A stretch of 30,629 bases of DNA from Bacteroidetes bacterium UBA3022 (GTDB taxonomy: Bacteria > Bacteroidota > Bacteroidia > Chitinophagales > BACL12), in the NCBI GenBank assembly GCA_002346225.1, contig DDYY01000043.1, forward strand, positions 1 through 30,629, in the 5' to 3' direction. The notes under the pieces were generated by a model. The model was given only the letters and a program-made list of their open reading frames with translations, searched no databases and was not told the origin of the DNA. This document shows, one piece after another, positions 24,554 to 30,629 of the stretch. Made by a program: the position numbers and the translations under genes. How positions within the stretch are numbered: the stretch's first letter is position 1; each line of letters begins with the position of its first letter.

Positions 24554-25378
24554 TTATTCAGACTTTAAAACCAATAAGGTTACTTTCGATTCGAAAGCAA
24601 GTTCCTTGGCTATGCTGGGATTGAACAGACGTTCGTAGAAGAGCCGTTTGTGGGTGAAAATTACCAGCAGGTCTGTCGGGTGTTCAGCAGTATATCTTTC
24701 AATACCATCTGTAACATGTTCGTTTTTATACGATACGTATTGCACGTTGAGATTGCCGTATTTTTTCTCGATACCCTCATTCAACACCTTCATCCGGGCT
24801 TTCTCTGTTTCCTCGTCGTGGTTGTAGATATGCAGCATGGATACTTTTGCATTGAACAAGCGGGCATATTTCATCACCTTGTTGAACTCGCTTTCATCCT
24901 GGTAGAGATCGGTAGCGTCCACAATGTGTTCAATAGGATAAATCTGACAGCCGGAAGGAACAATCATGATGGGAAACTTGCTGTGCATAGCAGTGCTGGC
25001 AGCAACACTTCCCAAAAAGACTTTTTGCATGTCGCTCATGCCTTTCATGCCCAGAACAATCAAATCTGCATTTTCATCGCGGGCAACTTTCTCTATGACT
25101 TTATGCGCCGGACCACCTACTTCTGCATGAAAACGCATGGGCAGGTGTTCGCCATACTTCTCCATAATTTCTTCCGAAAGACTTTGATAGTCGAAGTAGG
25201 CTTTTGTTTTCAGCGATTCGATTATCGAAGAAATCATACTGGCAGGCGGAGGGCCGTCCAGATGTACCACATTTAATATTACAATCTCCCTTTGCAGATT
25301 GCTGGTGGCATTGATGATAAATTCAAGAGCGTGCTTAGACGCGGGAGAAAAATCGGTGGCTGCTATGATCTTCAACAT
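24554..25378 (-). CDS. Tandem universal stress protein (UspA family)
   Basis: This 274-aa protein holds two Usp domains. The first (about 1-142) starts with MLKIIAATDFSPASKHALEF and has a complete nucleotide-binding pattern G-2x-G-9x-G-S (G110, G113, G123, S124 in GMKGMSDMQKVFLGS). It should therefore bind ATP. The second (about 150-274: HIVDATDLYQDESEFNKVMKYARLF...LLVIFTHKRLFYERLFNPSIAKELAFESKVTLLVL) keeps the fold pattern but lacks the glycine motif. Such tandem proteins are cytosolic and linked to starvation or stress survival. Its partners are unknown. A plus-strand frame across it is a shadow. Confidence 0.93.
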   Translation of the reverse strand: MLKIIAATDFSPASKHALEFIINATSNLQREIVILNVVHLDGPPPASMISSIIESLKTKAYFDYQSLSEEIMEKYGEHLPMRFHAEVGGPAHKVIEKVARDENADLIVLGMKGMSDMQKVFLGSVAASTAMHSKFPIMIVPSGCQIYPIEHIVDATDLYQDESEFNKVMKYARLFNAKVSMLHIYNHDEETEKARMKVLNEGIEKKYGNLNVQYVSYKNEHVTDGIERYTAEHPTDLLVIFTHKRLFYERLFNPSIAKELAFESKVTLLVLKSE

Positions 25379-25430
25379 GTTCTGAGGACTTATATTCCAA
25401 GCGTGAAGGTAGAAACAAGGTAGGAATAAA

Positions 25431-25465
25431 TAAAGAAACCAGCCGCAATTTCATGCGGCTGGTTT
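25431..25465 (-). terminator. Terminator after the choice-of-anchor L gene
   Basis: A perfect 12-bp stem (AAACCAGCCGCA/TGCGGCTGGTTT, 25436-25447 with 25454-25465) and a 6-nt loop lie 22 bp after the stop codon. On the minus strand it continues into a T-rich tract (CTTTATTTATT). It separates this gene from the stress-protein gene. Confidence 0.75.
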
Positions 25466-25487
25466 AAAAAATCTTCGCCTGTAATTA

Positions 25488-27065
25488 TCAACGTACTTCC
25501 AGCGGCAATTGATGATTGCCGGCTTCGTTGGTAATTTGCAGGATATAGGATCCGGAAGGAATGTCGGTCAGCGGAATGGTAGTCATTGCTCCGTTTACCT
25601 GCCAGTTGCTCACTACCTGTCCGGTAATATTGATCAATGTAACCATGCTGGCTGCTGTAGTTCCTGTTTCAATGGTTACGTAATCATGCGCAGGGTTCGG
25701 GAAGAGACGAATGCTTTCTTCCTCTATACTGCCATCTAATGCAGTGCTAACAGAAATTTGTCTGCATTCGGTCGCTGTACAGTTGTTTTCGTTGGTAATG
25801 GTCAGACATACTTCATAGCTCCCTGAGGTAGCAAATGTATGGGTAGGATTGGCTTCTGTTGAGTTGTTGCCATCACCGAAATCCCAGAACCATTCTGTAG
25901 CACTGTCAGACATGTCAACAAAATCGAAGGTTCCGTCAGCACCGGCAGCGATGAAGTCAGCTTTGAGTGCATCTGCCAGGATCACCTCAACCTCGCTGTA
26001 TACATAGCCGGATTGCGGATTGTAGAGTTTCAGCAGCACGGTTTCATCGCCTTCTGTCAGCATATCACTGATGGGAACAATGGGAAGTGTTGCGGTAGAC
26101 ATGCCGGCAGGTATGGTTATCTGAGAAGCAATCACTTCGTAGTCTACCCCCATTTCGGCTGTGCCTTCAATATGATAATCAATCACAAGGTCGAGATCGC
26201 TGGGCACGTAGTTGGTAAACTCGATGTATCCGTTGGAGCAGTCTTCTGCTGCCACCAGCGCATCACCATCGCCATAATAACCGGTGCCTATGCGCAGACT
26301 ACCGAGGCTGCCGGTTTCGAGGAATACTCCGCTGTCTAAAATATAATCGCCTGCATCAGCCACGGCAATTTTCATATGATACGTTTCACCAGCTGTAACA
26401 GCAATTTCACCTGTCAGTACAGTTGTCAAACCATCGTATTGCACATAGCTCGGGTCAGAAGCATAAGGTTCTGTGTAACCGTCGCCATTTTCTACATAGA
26501 ATTCAGGGTAGGAGGTACTGTTTACATTATTGATGGCTACGGGGATATCTGTTCCCGGAATGGTAGCGATGTTAACAGTATCAGTGATGCCGGGACCGCT
26601 CACCCAGAAGGCAAATACATCGTTGAAGGAAGAGCCTACCCACTCGAGGTATTCTTCTGAGCCAAAGACATAGGATATCCGAACGGTGTCTGCCATAACG
26701 GTCATATCAAATTCAATGAAGCAGGCATCGTAGGTGAAATATCCGGGTATCAGCTCATCCAGGTCTGCATCTCCGTCAAAACTATTCATGGCTGTGGTAC
26801 CGCCATTCGCATTGGGGCCCAGTGTATTGAGCAATGTTCCGGAAGTGAGTGCGATGCCACTGTCAATACCCAGCACCGCTGCAGTAGCATTGAAAAAACC
26901 GCTCGCAGAATCGGCGCAGGTTCTCACAATCCCGCTCACCGTAACACCGGGTCCGGCAAGGGCATAGATAAAAGTGGTGTCGTTGGGTTCTTCCCATACC
27001 TCCATTTGAGCCCGTGTGGGCAGCAACATAGCGAAGGTGGCAAGTAGGAGTAGTAATTTTTTCAT
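25488..27065 (-). CDS. Secreted choice-of-anchor L / PKD protein with T9SS sorting domain
   Basis: This 525-aa protein has a signal peptide (MKKLLLLLATFAMLLPTRAQ). Residues about 35-255 match the choice-of-anchor L domain (GVTVSGIVRTC, GIALTSGTLLNTLGPNANGGT, ACFIEFDMTVMADTVRISYVFGSEEYLEWVGSSFNDVFAFWVSGPGI). Residues about 262-365 look like a Calx-beta type repeat (PISDMLTEGDETVLLKLYNP). Residues about 368-440 form a PKD domain (FVDMSDSATEWFWDFGDGNNSTEANPTHTFATSGSYEVCLTI). Residues 450-525 are a T9SS type A signal (IRLFPNPAHDYVTIET...LTDIPSGSYILQI). It should be delivered to the cell surface by the type IX system and may act in adhesion; no enzyme motif is present. It has its own terminator. 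Confidence 0.92.
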   Translation of the reverse strand: MKKLLLLLATFAMLLPTRAQMEVWEEPNDTTFIYALAGPGVTVSGIVRTCADSASGFFNATAAVLGIDSGIALTSGTLLNTLGPNANGGTTAMNSFDGDADLDELIPGYFTYDACFIEFDMTVMADTVRISYVFGSEEYLEWVGSSFNDVFAFWVSGPGITDTVNIATIPGTDIPVAINNVNSTSYPEFYVENGDGYTEPYASDPSYVQYDGLTTVLTGEIAVTAGETYHMKIAVADAGDYILDSGVFLETGSLGSLRIGTGYYGDGDALVAAEDCSNGYIEFTNYVPSDLDLVIDYHIEGTAEMGVDYEVIASQITIPAGMSTATLPIVPISDMLTEGDETVLLKLYNPQSGYVYSEVEVILADALKADFIAAGADGTFDFVDMSDSATEWFWDFGDGNNSTEANPTHTFATSGSYEVCLTITNENNCTATECRQISVSTALDGSIEEESIRLFPNPAHDYVTIETGTTAASMVTLINITGQVVSNWQVNGAMTTIPLTDIPSGSYILQITNEAGNHQLPLEVR

Positions 27066-27078
27066 TCTAATCGGTTTT

Positions 27079-27114
27079 GGTGTAAAAGACTATTAAAATT
27101 ACAATTTTTACACC
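27079..27114. promoter_or_regulatory. Inverted repeat in a divergent promoter region
   Basis: GGTGTAAAA (27079-27087) and TTTTACACC (27106-27114) are perfect 9-bp inverted repeats 18 bp apart, in the 98-bp gap between the divergent surface-protein and trmN6-like genes. The centre is AT-rich. The spacing is too wide for an efficient terminator, and the place suggests an operator for one or both genes. The binding protein is unknown. Confidence 0.5.
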
Positions 27115-27163
27115 TCTATCTGATAGAAATTTAGCTTGTGACTAATTCCTGACATTCCAAAAG

Positions 27164-27880
27164 ATGGCGAAAGAGAAGGTTTTCCGGTTCAAACAATTCC
27201 AGGTGGATCAGGAGCATGCTGCCATGAAAGTGGGCACCGATGGCGTCCTGCTGGGCGCCTGGGCTTCCGGTGGAACAGTTGTAAATCGTATGCTCGATGT
27301 AGGTACCGGAACCGGACTGATTGCGTTGATGCTGGCGCAGCGCTTTCCCGGTGCAGCAATTGATGCCATTGACTTATCGGAATTATCCGCACAACAGGCT
27401 TTGTTCAACTTCGCTCAAGCACCCTGGAGCGATAGGCTGCAGGCATTTCATGCTTCGCTGGGAGAATGGGTGAAGCATGCAGGTAAGCAATACGATCTGC
27501 TGGTTTGTAATCCCCCGTTTTTTGCCAATGGCTGGAAGGTGGAAGATCCCGGAAGGAGCCTGGCGCGTAAGGCGGAACACCTGCCTCCTGCAGAGCTGGC
27601 AGCGGCTGCCGATCGACTGCTGTTGCCGGATGGCGTTTGGTGTGTGATTATTCCCGAAGCAGCAAAAAAGGCATGGCTGCAAGCGGCATCTGATTGCGGG
27701 TGGCGATTGCGGTCCGTAACAGATGTTTATACCAAAAAGGAGAGCAACGCAGAGCGCTGTTTGCTGGCATGGGATCGGTCGACGACTGCTCCAAAAGTTA
27801 CTTCTTTATCCCTGTATGCCGGCGAAGGTTTTTCAGACGCCTACCTGCAGCTGGTGCAGGATTTTTACTGGAATATGTAG
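27164..27880 (+). CDS. tRNA1(Val) (adenine(37)-N6)-methyltransferase-like protein (TrmN6/YfiC family)
   Basis: This 238-aa SAM-dependent methyltransferase probably methylates N6 of A37 next to the anticodon of a valine tRNA. It has the family start FRFKQFQVDQEHAAMKVGTDGVLLGAW, SAM motif I MLDVGTGTGLIALMLAQR (43-60) and the N6-adenine catalytic motif NPPFF (116-120). The C-terminal part (LLPDGVWCVIIPEA...YTKKESNAERCLLAW) also fits the family. There is no fused domain. It ends close to the converging acidic-protein gene, with a shared hairpin between them. Confidence 0.93.
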   Translation: MAKEKVFRFKQFQVDQEHAAMKVGTDGVLLGAWASGGTVVNRMLDVGTGTGLIALMLAQRFPGAAIDAIDLSELSAQQALFNFAQAPWSDRLQAFHASLGEWVKHAGKQYDLLVCNPPFFANGWKVEDPGRSLARKAEHLPPAELAAAADRLLLPDGVWCVIIPEAAKKAWLQAASDCGWRLRSVTDVYTKKESNAERCLLAWDRSTTAPKVTSLSLYAGEGFSDAYLQLVQDFYWNM

Positions 27881-27884
27881 GCAT

Positions 27885-27912
27885 AAAAAAACCCTGTCTT
27901 TACCAGACAGGG
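27885..27912 (-). terminator. Terminator of the gltX/acidic-protein transcript
   Basis: An 8-bp stem CCCTGTCT/AGACAGGG (27892-27899 with 27905-27912) is followed on the minus strand by seven T residues (plus positions 27891-27885). On the plus strand a weaker hairpin (ACCC-GATGA-GGGT, followed by TTTATTTTTT, to about 27937) could stop trmN6, so the region may work in both directions. Confidence 0.8.
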
Positions 27913-27935
27913 TCTACCCGATGAGGGTTTATTTT

Positions 27936-28361
27936 TTATAAATCATCGTCGAAGTCATAATCATCTTCTTCTCCAAATTCTTCGCCGTATTCATCAATCA
28001 AATCTTCATCATTGAAATCGTCGAATTCTTTGCTTTTTTTGCCTTTGCCCGGGAAGTCCTTTTCCATGTTCTTCACCGGATCTGCGATTTCATTGTCATC
28101 GTCATCGAAACCGATGTCGTCGTCATCACTGTAGTCATCATCATCAAAATCGTCATCGTCGTCATCATCGCCTTTTTGTGCATAAGGGATGCTGTCAAGA
28201 CCTTTGAATTTTTTGTCTTCGACGTGTTTGTTGAGGAATCGGTTCAATTTATCAACGGAGGTATTGCTCGTAATTTCTCCGAATTCATTGATACGCATTT
28301 CAAATCCTTCCAGTTCTTCGTGAACTTCAGGAGTACCTTCCATTGGCTTTTTCTTAGGCAT
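27936..28361 (-). CDS. Small highly acidic protein, conserved-hypothetical type
   Basis: This 141-aa protein has a basic start (MPKKKPMEG) and a folded-looking N-terminal part (EGFEMRINEFGEITSNTSVDKLNRFLNKHVEDKKF). Then comes an Asp tract from about 65 to 89 (runs such as DDDDDDD, DDDD and DDDD, split by F, Y, S, IGF), a Lys-rich stretch (KGKGKKSKE) and a second acidic end (EEFGEEDDYDFDDDL). It has no signal peptide, cysteine or catalytic motif. It is 9 bp downstream of gltX, is co-transcribed with it and is followed by a terminator. The acidic, low-complexity tail suggests a chaperone-like, metal-binding or nucleic-acid-mimic role, but nothing establishes one. The N-terminal part and operon position argue that it is a true gene. 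Confidence 0.85.
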   Translation of the reverse strand: MPKKKPMEGTPEVHEELEGFEMRINEFGEITSNTSVDKLNRFLNKHVEDKKFKGLDSIPYAQKGDDDDDDDFDDDDYSDDDDIGFDDDDNEIADPVKNMEKDFPGKGKKSKEFDDFNDEDLIDEYGEEFGEEDDYDFDDDL

Positions 28362-28370
28362 AGGAGTAGA

Positions 28371-29912
28371 TTATATCATTTGGTTAAAAACTTTCCATCC
28401 GTTCTGCAGGCGAGTAACACTTTTCTCTTTTCCCAGCACCTCCATCACATCGTAAACAGGTGGTCCCTGCAAGGTGCCTGTAAGTGCTATTCGCAACATG
28501 GGCATTACATCTCCCATCTTCAGCTCGTGTTCTTCCATAAACGCATGTACCAGTTGTTCCAGTTCCGCGCTCTTGCAAACTTGCAACAAATTTATACGCT
28601 CTGTGAGATTTTCAAATAGGTTGGCCCTATCTTTTTTCCATTTTTTTGCAATAGTCTTGGAATCGTAGTCAAAAGTATCGCTAAAGAAATACTTACCCTG
28701 TTCATATAAATCGGGGACAAATACGGCTCTTTCCTTCATCAATCCGCAAACGCGTTCTACATATTCCGCGTCAGAAGTAATGCCCATGCGGGTTAACACC
28801 GGTTCCAGCAATGCCGCCAGTTCTTTGTCCGATTTCATCTTTAAATGCTGCTGGTTAATCCATTTGGCCTTTTCCGGATCAAATCGGGCGCCTGATTTTC
28901 CTACGCGTTCCAGCGAGAAAGCTTCCAGCAAAGCATCGGGGTCCATCACTTCCGTGTCTCCACCCGGATGCCAGCCCAGCAATGCCAGAAAGTTGGTATA
29001 CGCCTCAGGAAGGAAACCGCGTTCTGCCAGCCCTGAAATTTTTTCACCCGTTAATGGATTTTCCCAGTCAAGGGTATAGATGGGGAAGCCAAGACGGTCG
29101 CCGTCCCTTTTGCTCAACTTGCCATTACCTTCGGGCTTCAGCACCAGGGGCAAGTGGGCAAACTGCGGCATGGTGTCTTCCCAGCCGAAAGCGCGGTACA
29201 GCATCACATGGGTGGGTGCACTGGGCAGCCATTCCTCCCCCCTGATCACATGGGTGATATGCATCAGATGATCATCTACCACATTGGCAAGATGGTAGGT
29301 GGGCATACCATCGCTTTTAAATAGCACCTTGTCGTCCAGCTGGTTGGTATTGAAAACGACCCAGCCCCTGACAATATCATTGAATTTTACTTCTTCGTTA
29401 CGCGGCATCATGATGCGGATAACATAAGGATCACCGGCAGCAAGTCGTTTTTCTACTTCATCTTTCGGCAAAGCCAGAGAATTCTGCATGTACTGCCGTG
29501 TTATATGGTCGTAAGCAGGTGAAGGGTTCCCCTGTGCGGTCATCCGTGTGCGCATGGCTTCCAGGTCTTCACTGGTATCGAAGGCATAATAGGCATGACC
29601 GGATGTTATCAGTTGCATGGCATACTCCCGGTAAAGCTCCTTGCGTTCGCTCTGCCGATATGGTCCGTAAGGTCCGCCTACATTAAGCCCTTCATCGACT
29701 GTTATGCCGGCCCATCGCAATGAATCGGTTATATAATCTTCCGCACCGGGCACAAACCGCGACTGGTCGGTGTCTTCACTTCTGAAAACAAAAGTGCCAC
29801 CATTTTTTTTTGCGAAGAGGTAATTGAACAAGGCAGTGCGGATGCCTCCCAGATGCTGAGGCCCCGTAGGGCTGGGAGCATAACGCACGCGTACATTTCC
29901 GACATTTTCCAT
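28371..29912 (-). CDS. gltX: Glutamate-tRNA ligase
   Basis: GltX charges tRNA-Glu with glutamate using ATP. The 513-aa protein has the class I signatures: the HIGH-type motif as HLGG (20-23) inside APSPTGPQHLGGIRTALFNYLF, and the KMSKS-type motif KLSK (265-268) inside GNGKLSKRDGDRLGFP. FRSEDTDQSR after the first motif and VIRGEEWLPSAPTHVMLYRAFGW are also typical of the glutamyl group. The C-terminal anticodon-binding region is alpha-helical, as in bacterial GltX. It is about 30 residues longer than the common form, mainly through small inserts. A TAACTTTA at 29929-29922 on the minus strand is close to the -7 promoter motif. Confidence 0.97.
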   Translation of the reverse strand: MENVGNVRVRYAPSPTGPQHLGGIRTALFNYLFAKKNGGTFVFRSEDTDQSRFVPGAEDYITDSLRWAGITVDEGLNVGGPYGPYRQSERKELYREYAMQLITSGHAYYAFDTSEDLEAMRTRMTAQGNPSPAYDHITRQYMQNSLALPKDEVEKRLAAGDPYVIRIMMPRNEEVKFNDIVRGWVVFNTNQLDDKVLFKSDGMPTYHLANVVDDHLMHITHVIRGEEWLPSAPTHVMLYRAFGWEDTMPQFAHLPLVLKPEGNGKLSKRDGDRLGFPIYTLDWENPLTGEKISGLAERGFLPEAYTNFLALLGWHPGGDTEVMDPDALLEAFSLERVGKSGARFDPEKAKWINQQHLKMKSDKELAALLEPVLTRMGITSDAEYVERVCGLMKERAVFVPDLYEQGKYFFSDTFDYDSKTIAKKWKKDRANLFENLTERINLLQVCKSAELEQLVHAFMEEHELKMGDVMPMLRIALTGTLQGPPVYDVMEVLGKEKSVTRLQNGWKVFNQMI

Positions 29913-29931
29913 AAGCAGGTGTAAAGTTAAA

Positions 29932-29944
29932 AATGATTATCATT
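29932..29944. promoter_or_regulatory. Fur-box-like palindrome between divergent genes
   Basis: On the minus strand the 13 bases AATGATAATCATT are identical to the centre of the classical 19-bp Fur box, and 15 of 19 positions agree over the full length. It overlaps the presumed -7 elements of both gltX (29922-29929) and the deacetylase (TATCATTG, 29938-29945). The match is seen; Fur binding is inference. Confidence 0.4.
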
Positions 29945-29955
29945 GTTGCGTCTGC

Positions 29956-30564
29956 ATGTACCTGGTAAAAACACCACCATATCTCAAAAGGCTGCTGTCG
30001 GGACTCACCTGGGAGATAACAGGAAGCGACGAAGTCTACCTTACATTCGATGATGGCCCTGTTCCGGGGGTGACAGACAAGGTCCTGGACCTGCTTCGGG
30101 CAGCAGATAAGAAAGCTACCTTTTTTTGTATCGGAGATAATGTGCGCAAGTCACCTGCTCTTTACCAGCGCATTCTCGATGAAGGCCACCGGGTGGGCAA
30201 CCATACCTATCACCATGTCAATGGCTGGCGAACTTCTACAGATGCCTATGTGGAAGATGCCGGGCGCTGTGCAGAGCTGGTCAACTCCGGGCTGTTCCGT
30301 CCCCCGTATGGAAGGATAACCCTTTCACAATTCAAGGTCTTACAACCGATGTATAAGGTGATCATGTGGGATGTGCTGAGTGGAGATTTTGACGAAGCAC
30401 TGGACGCTGCAGCATGCACCCGCAATGTATTGGAAAATTATTCGAGGGGAAGTATCATCGTGTTTCACGACAGCGAGAAGGCTGCCCCCAGAATGCTGCC
30501 GGCACTTGAGGCAGTGCTTCAGGACATGCAGCAAAAGAACTTAGACGCCGGATTAATCCCTTAA
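29956..30564 (+). CDS. Polysaccharide deacetylase (NodB homology domain, CE4 family)
   Basis: This 202-aa protein consists almost wholly of a NodB domain. Motif 1 is TFDDGP (30-35, D32 catalytic base, D33 metal ligand). Motif 2 is NHTYHH (82-87, H83 and H87 metal ligands). Motif 3 is RPPYG (115-119). WDVLSGDFD (138-146) and IIVFHDS (H171) complete the active site. Such enzymes remove acetyl groups from N-acetylglucosamine in peptidoglycan or other glycans. There is no signal peptide (MYLVKTPPYLKRLLSGLTWEI), so export is not evident and the substrate may be a cytosolic precursor. It is divergent from gltX and lies 7 bp upstream of the tatD-like gene. Confidence 0.93.
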   Translation: MYLVKTPPYLKRLLSGLTWEITGSDEVYLTFDDGPVPGVTDKVLDLLRAADKKATFFCIGDNVRKSPALYQRILDEGHRVGNHTYHHVNGWRTSTDAYVEDAGRCAELVNSGLFRPPYGRITLSQFKVLQPMYKVIMWDVLSGDFDEALDAAACTRNVLENYSRGSIIVFHDSEKAAPRMLPALEAVLQDMQQKNLDAGLIP

Positions 30565-30571
30565 ATCAATC

Positions 30572-30629
30572 ATGTTAGTAGATACCCATGCCCATATTTA
30601 CAGCGCTGAATTTGATGCAGATAAGGAGC
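30572..30629 (+). CDS. tatD: TatD-family metal-dependent hydrolase (5' end only, cut by the window)
   Basis: From the ATG at 30572 the frame stays open to the window edge and reads MLVDTHAHIYSAEFDADKE. This is the characteristic opening of TatD hydrolases: the DTHAH pair of metal-binding histidines, followed by an acidic EFD. TatD enzymes are TIM-barrel metal-dependent nucleases. Only 19 codons are visible, so the rest of the gene cannot be judged. It follows the deacetylase by 7 bp and is probably in the same operon. Confidence 0.8.
   Translation, partial: MLVDTHAHIYSAEFDADKE

Noticed and set aside
24650..25276. A 208-aa plus-strand frame across the universal stress protein gene.
   Set aside because: It lies antisense to a complete two-domain Usp protein and lacks domain signals.
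28085..28170. GAT/GAC-like triplet repeat that could be taken for a microsatellite or CRISPR-like array.
   Set aside because: It is the Asp tract of the acidic protein; units are codons with no spacers.

Overview
The window comes from a member of the Bacteroidota, most likely of the Chitinophagales/Sphingobacteriia type. The evidence is: two proteins with C-terminal type IX secretion (T9SS type A) sorting domains; a choice-of-anchor L/PKD surface protein; a SusC/FecA-style TonB-dependent receptor with an N-terminal carboxypeptidase-regulatory-like domain; a BlaR1-type metallopeptidase fused to a TonB C-terminal domain; a GNAT-nitrilase fusion; and promoter elements matching the Bacteroidetes -7 motif TAnnTTTG (for example upstream of cysC and of the TonB receptor). 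No rRNA, CRISPR array, integrase or transposase was seen. The window looks like ordinary chromosome with dense, short-gapped operons.

Layout. 1-342: a tRNA-Pro(CGG) gene on the minus strand, its terminator hairpin, and a nested inverted repeat. 343-3099 (+): a cation:proton antiporter, then a GNAT/carbon-nitrogen hydrolase fusion. 3224-6082 (+): the sulfate-activation operon cysC-cysD-cysN, ending at a strong terminator. 6153-10007 (+): a large exported MORN/TPR/CHAT (caspase-like) protein. 10085-11661 (+): a blaI-blaR1 pair with a palindromic operator filling the promoter spacer, ended by a terminator that lies inside the 3' end of the converging rRNA methyltransferase gene. 11666-14095 (-): an RsmF-like methyltransferase and a polyprenyl diphosphate synthase. 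14309-15969 (+): an alpha/beta hydrolase and an M48 metalloprotease lipoprotein. 15961-21791 (-): five tightly packed genes read in the order PafA-like phosphatase, duplicated membrane protein, CrcB fluoride channel, Asp-box beta-propeller T9SS protein, OmpA-like protein. 21902-24547 (+): TonB-dependent receptor. 24554-27065 (-): tandem universal stress protein and choice-of-anchor L surface protein. 27164-27880 (+): TrmN6-like tRNA methyltransferase. 27936-29912 (-): gltX with a very acidic small protein downstream. 29956-30629 (+): polysaccharide deacetylase and the start of a TatD hydrolase, cut by the window edge.

How genes work together. CysD and CysN make APS from sulfate and ATP, and CysC phosphorylates it to PAPS. 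BlaI should repress its own operon, and the BlaR1-type protease should relieve that repression by proteolysis. The 15961-21791 cluster is mainly envelope and surface functions. The most unusual items are the exported MORN-TPR-CHAT protease lying just upstream of the BlaI/BlaR1-TonB pair, the tRNA-linked nested inverted repeat, a Fur-box-like 13-mer between gltX and the deacetylase, and the uncharacterised duplicated membrane protein coupled to the phosphatase. Functions are inferred from motifs and family knowledge; no database search was run.
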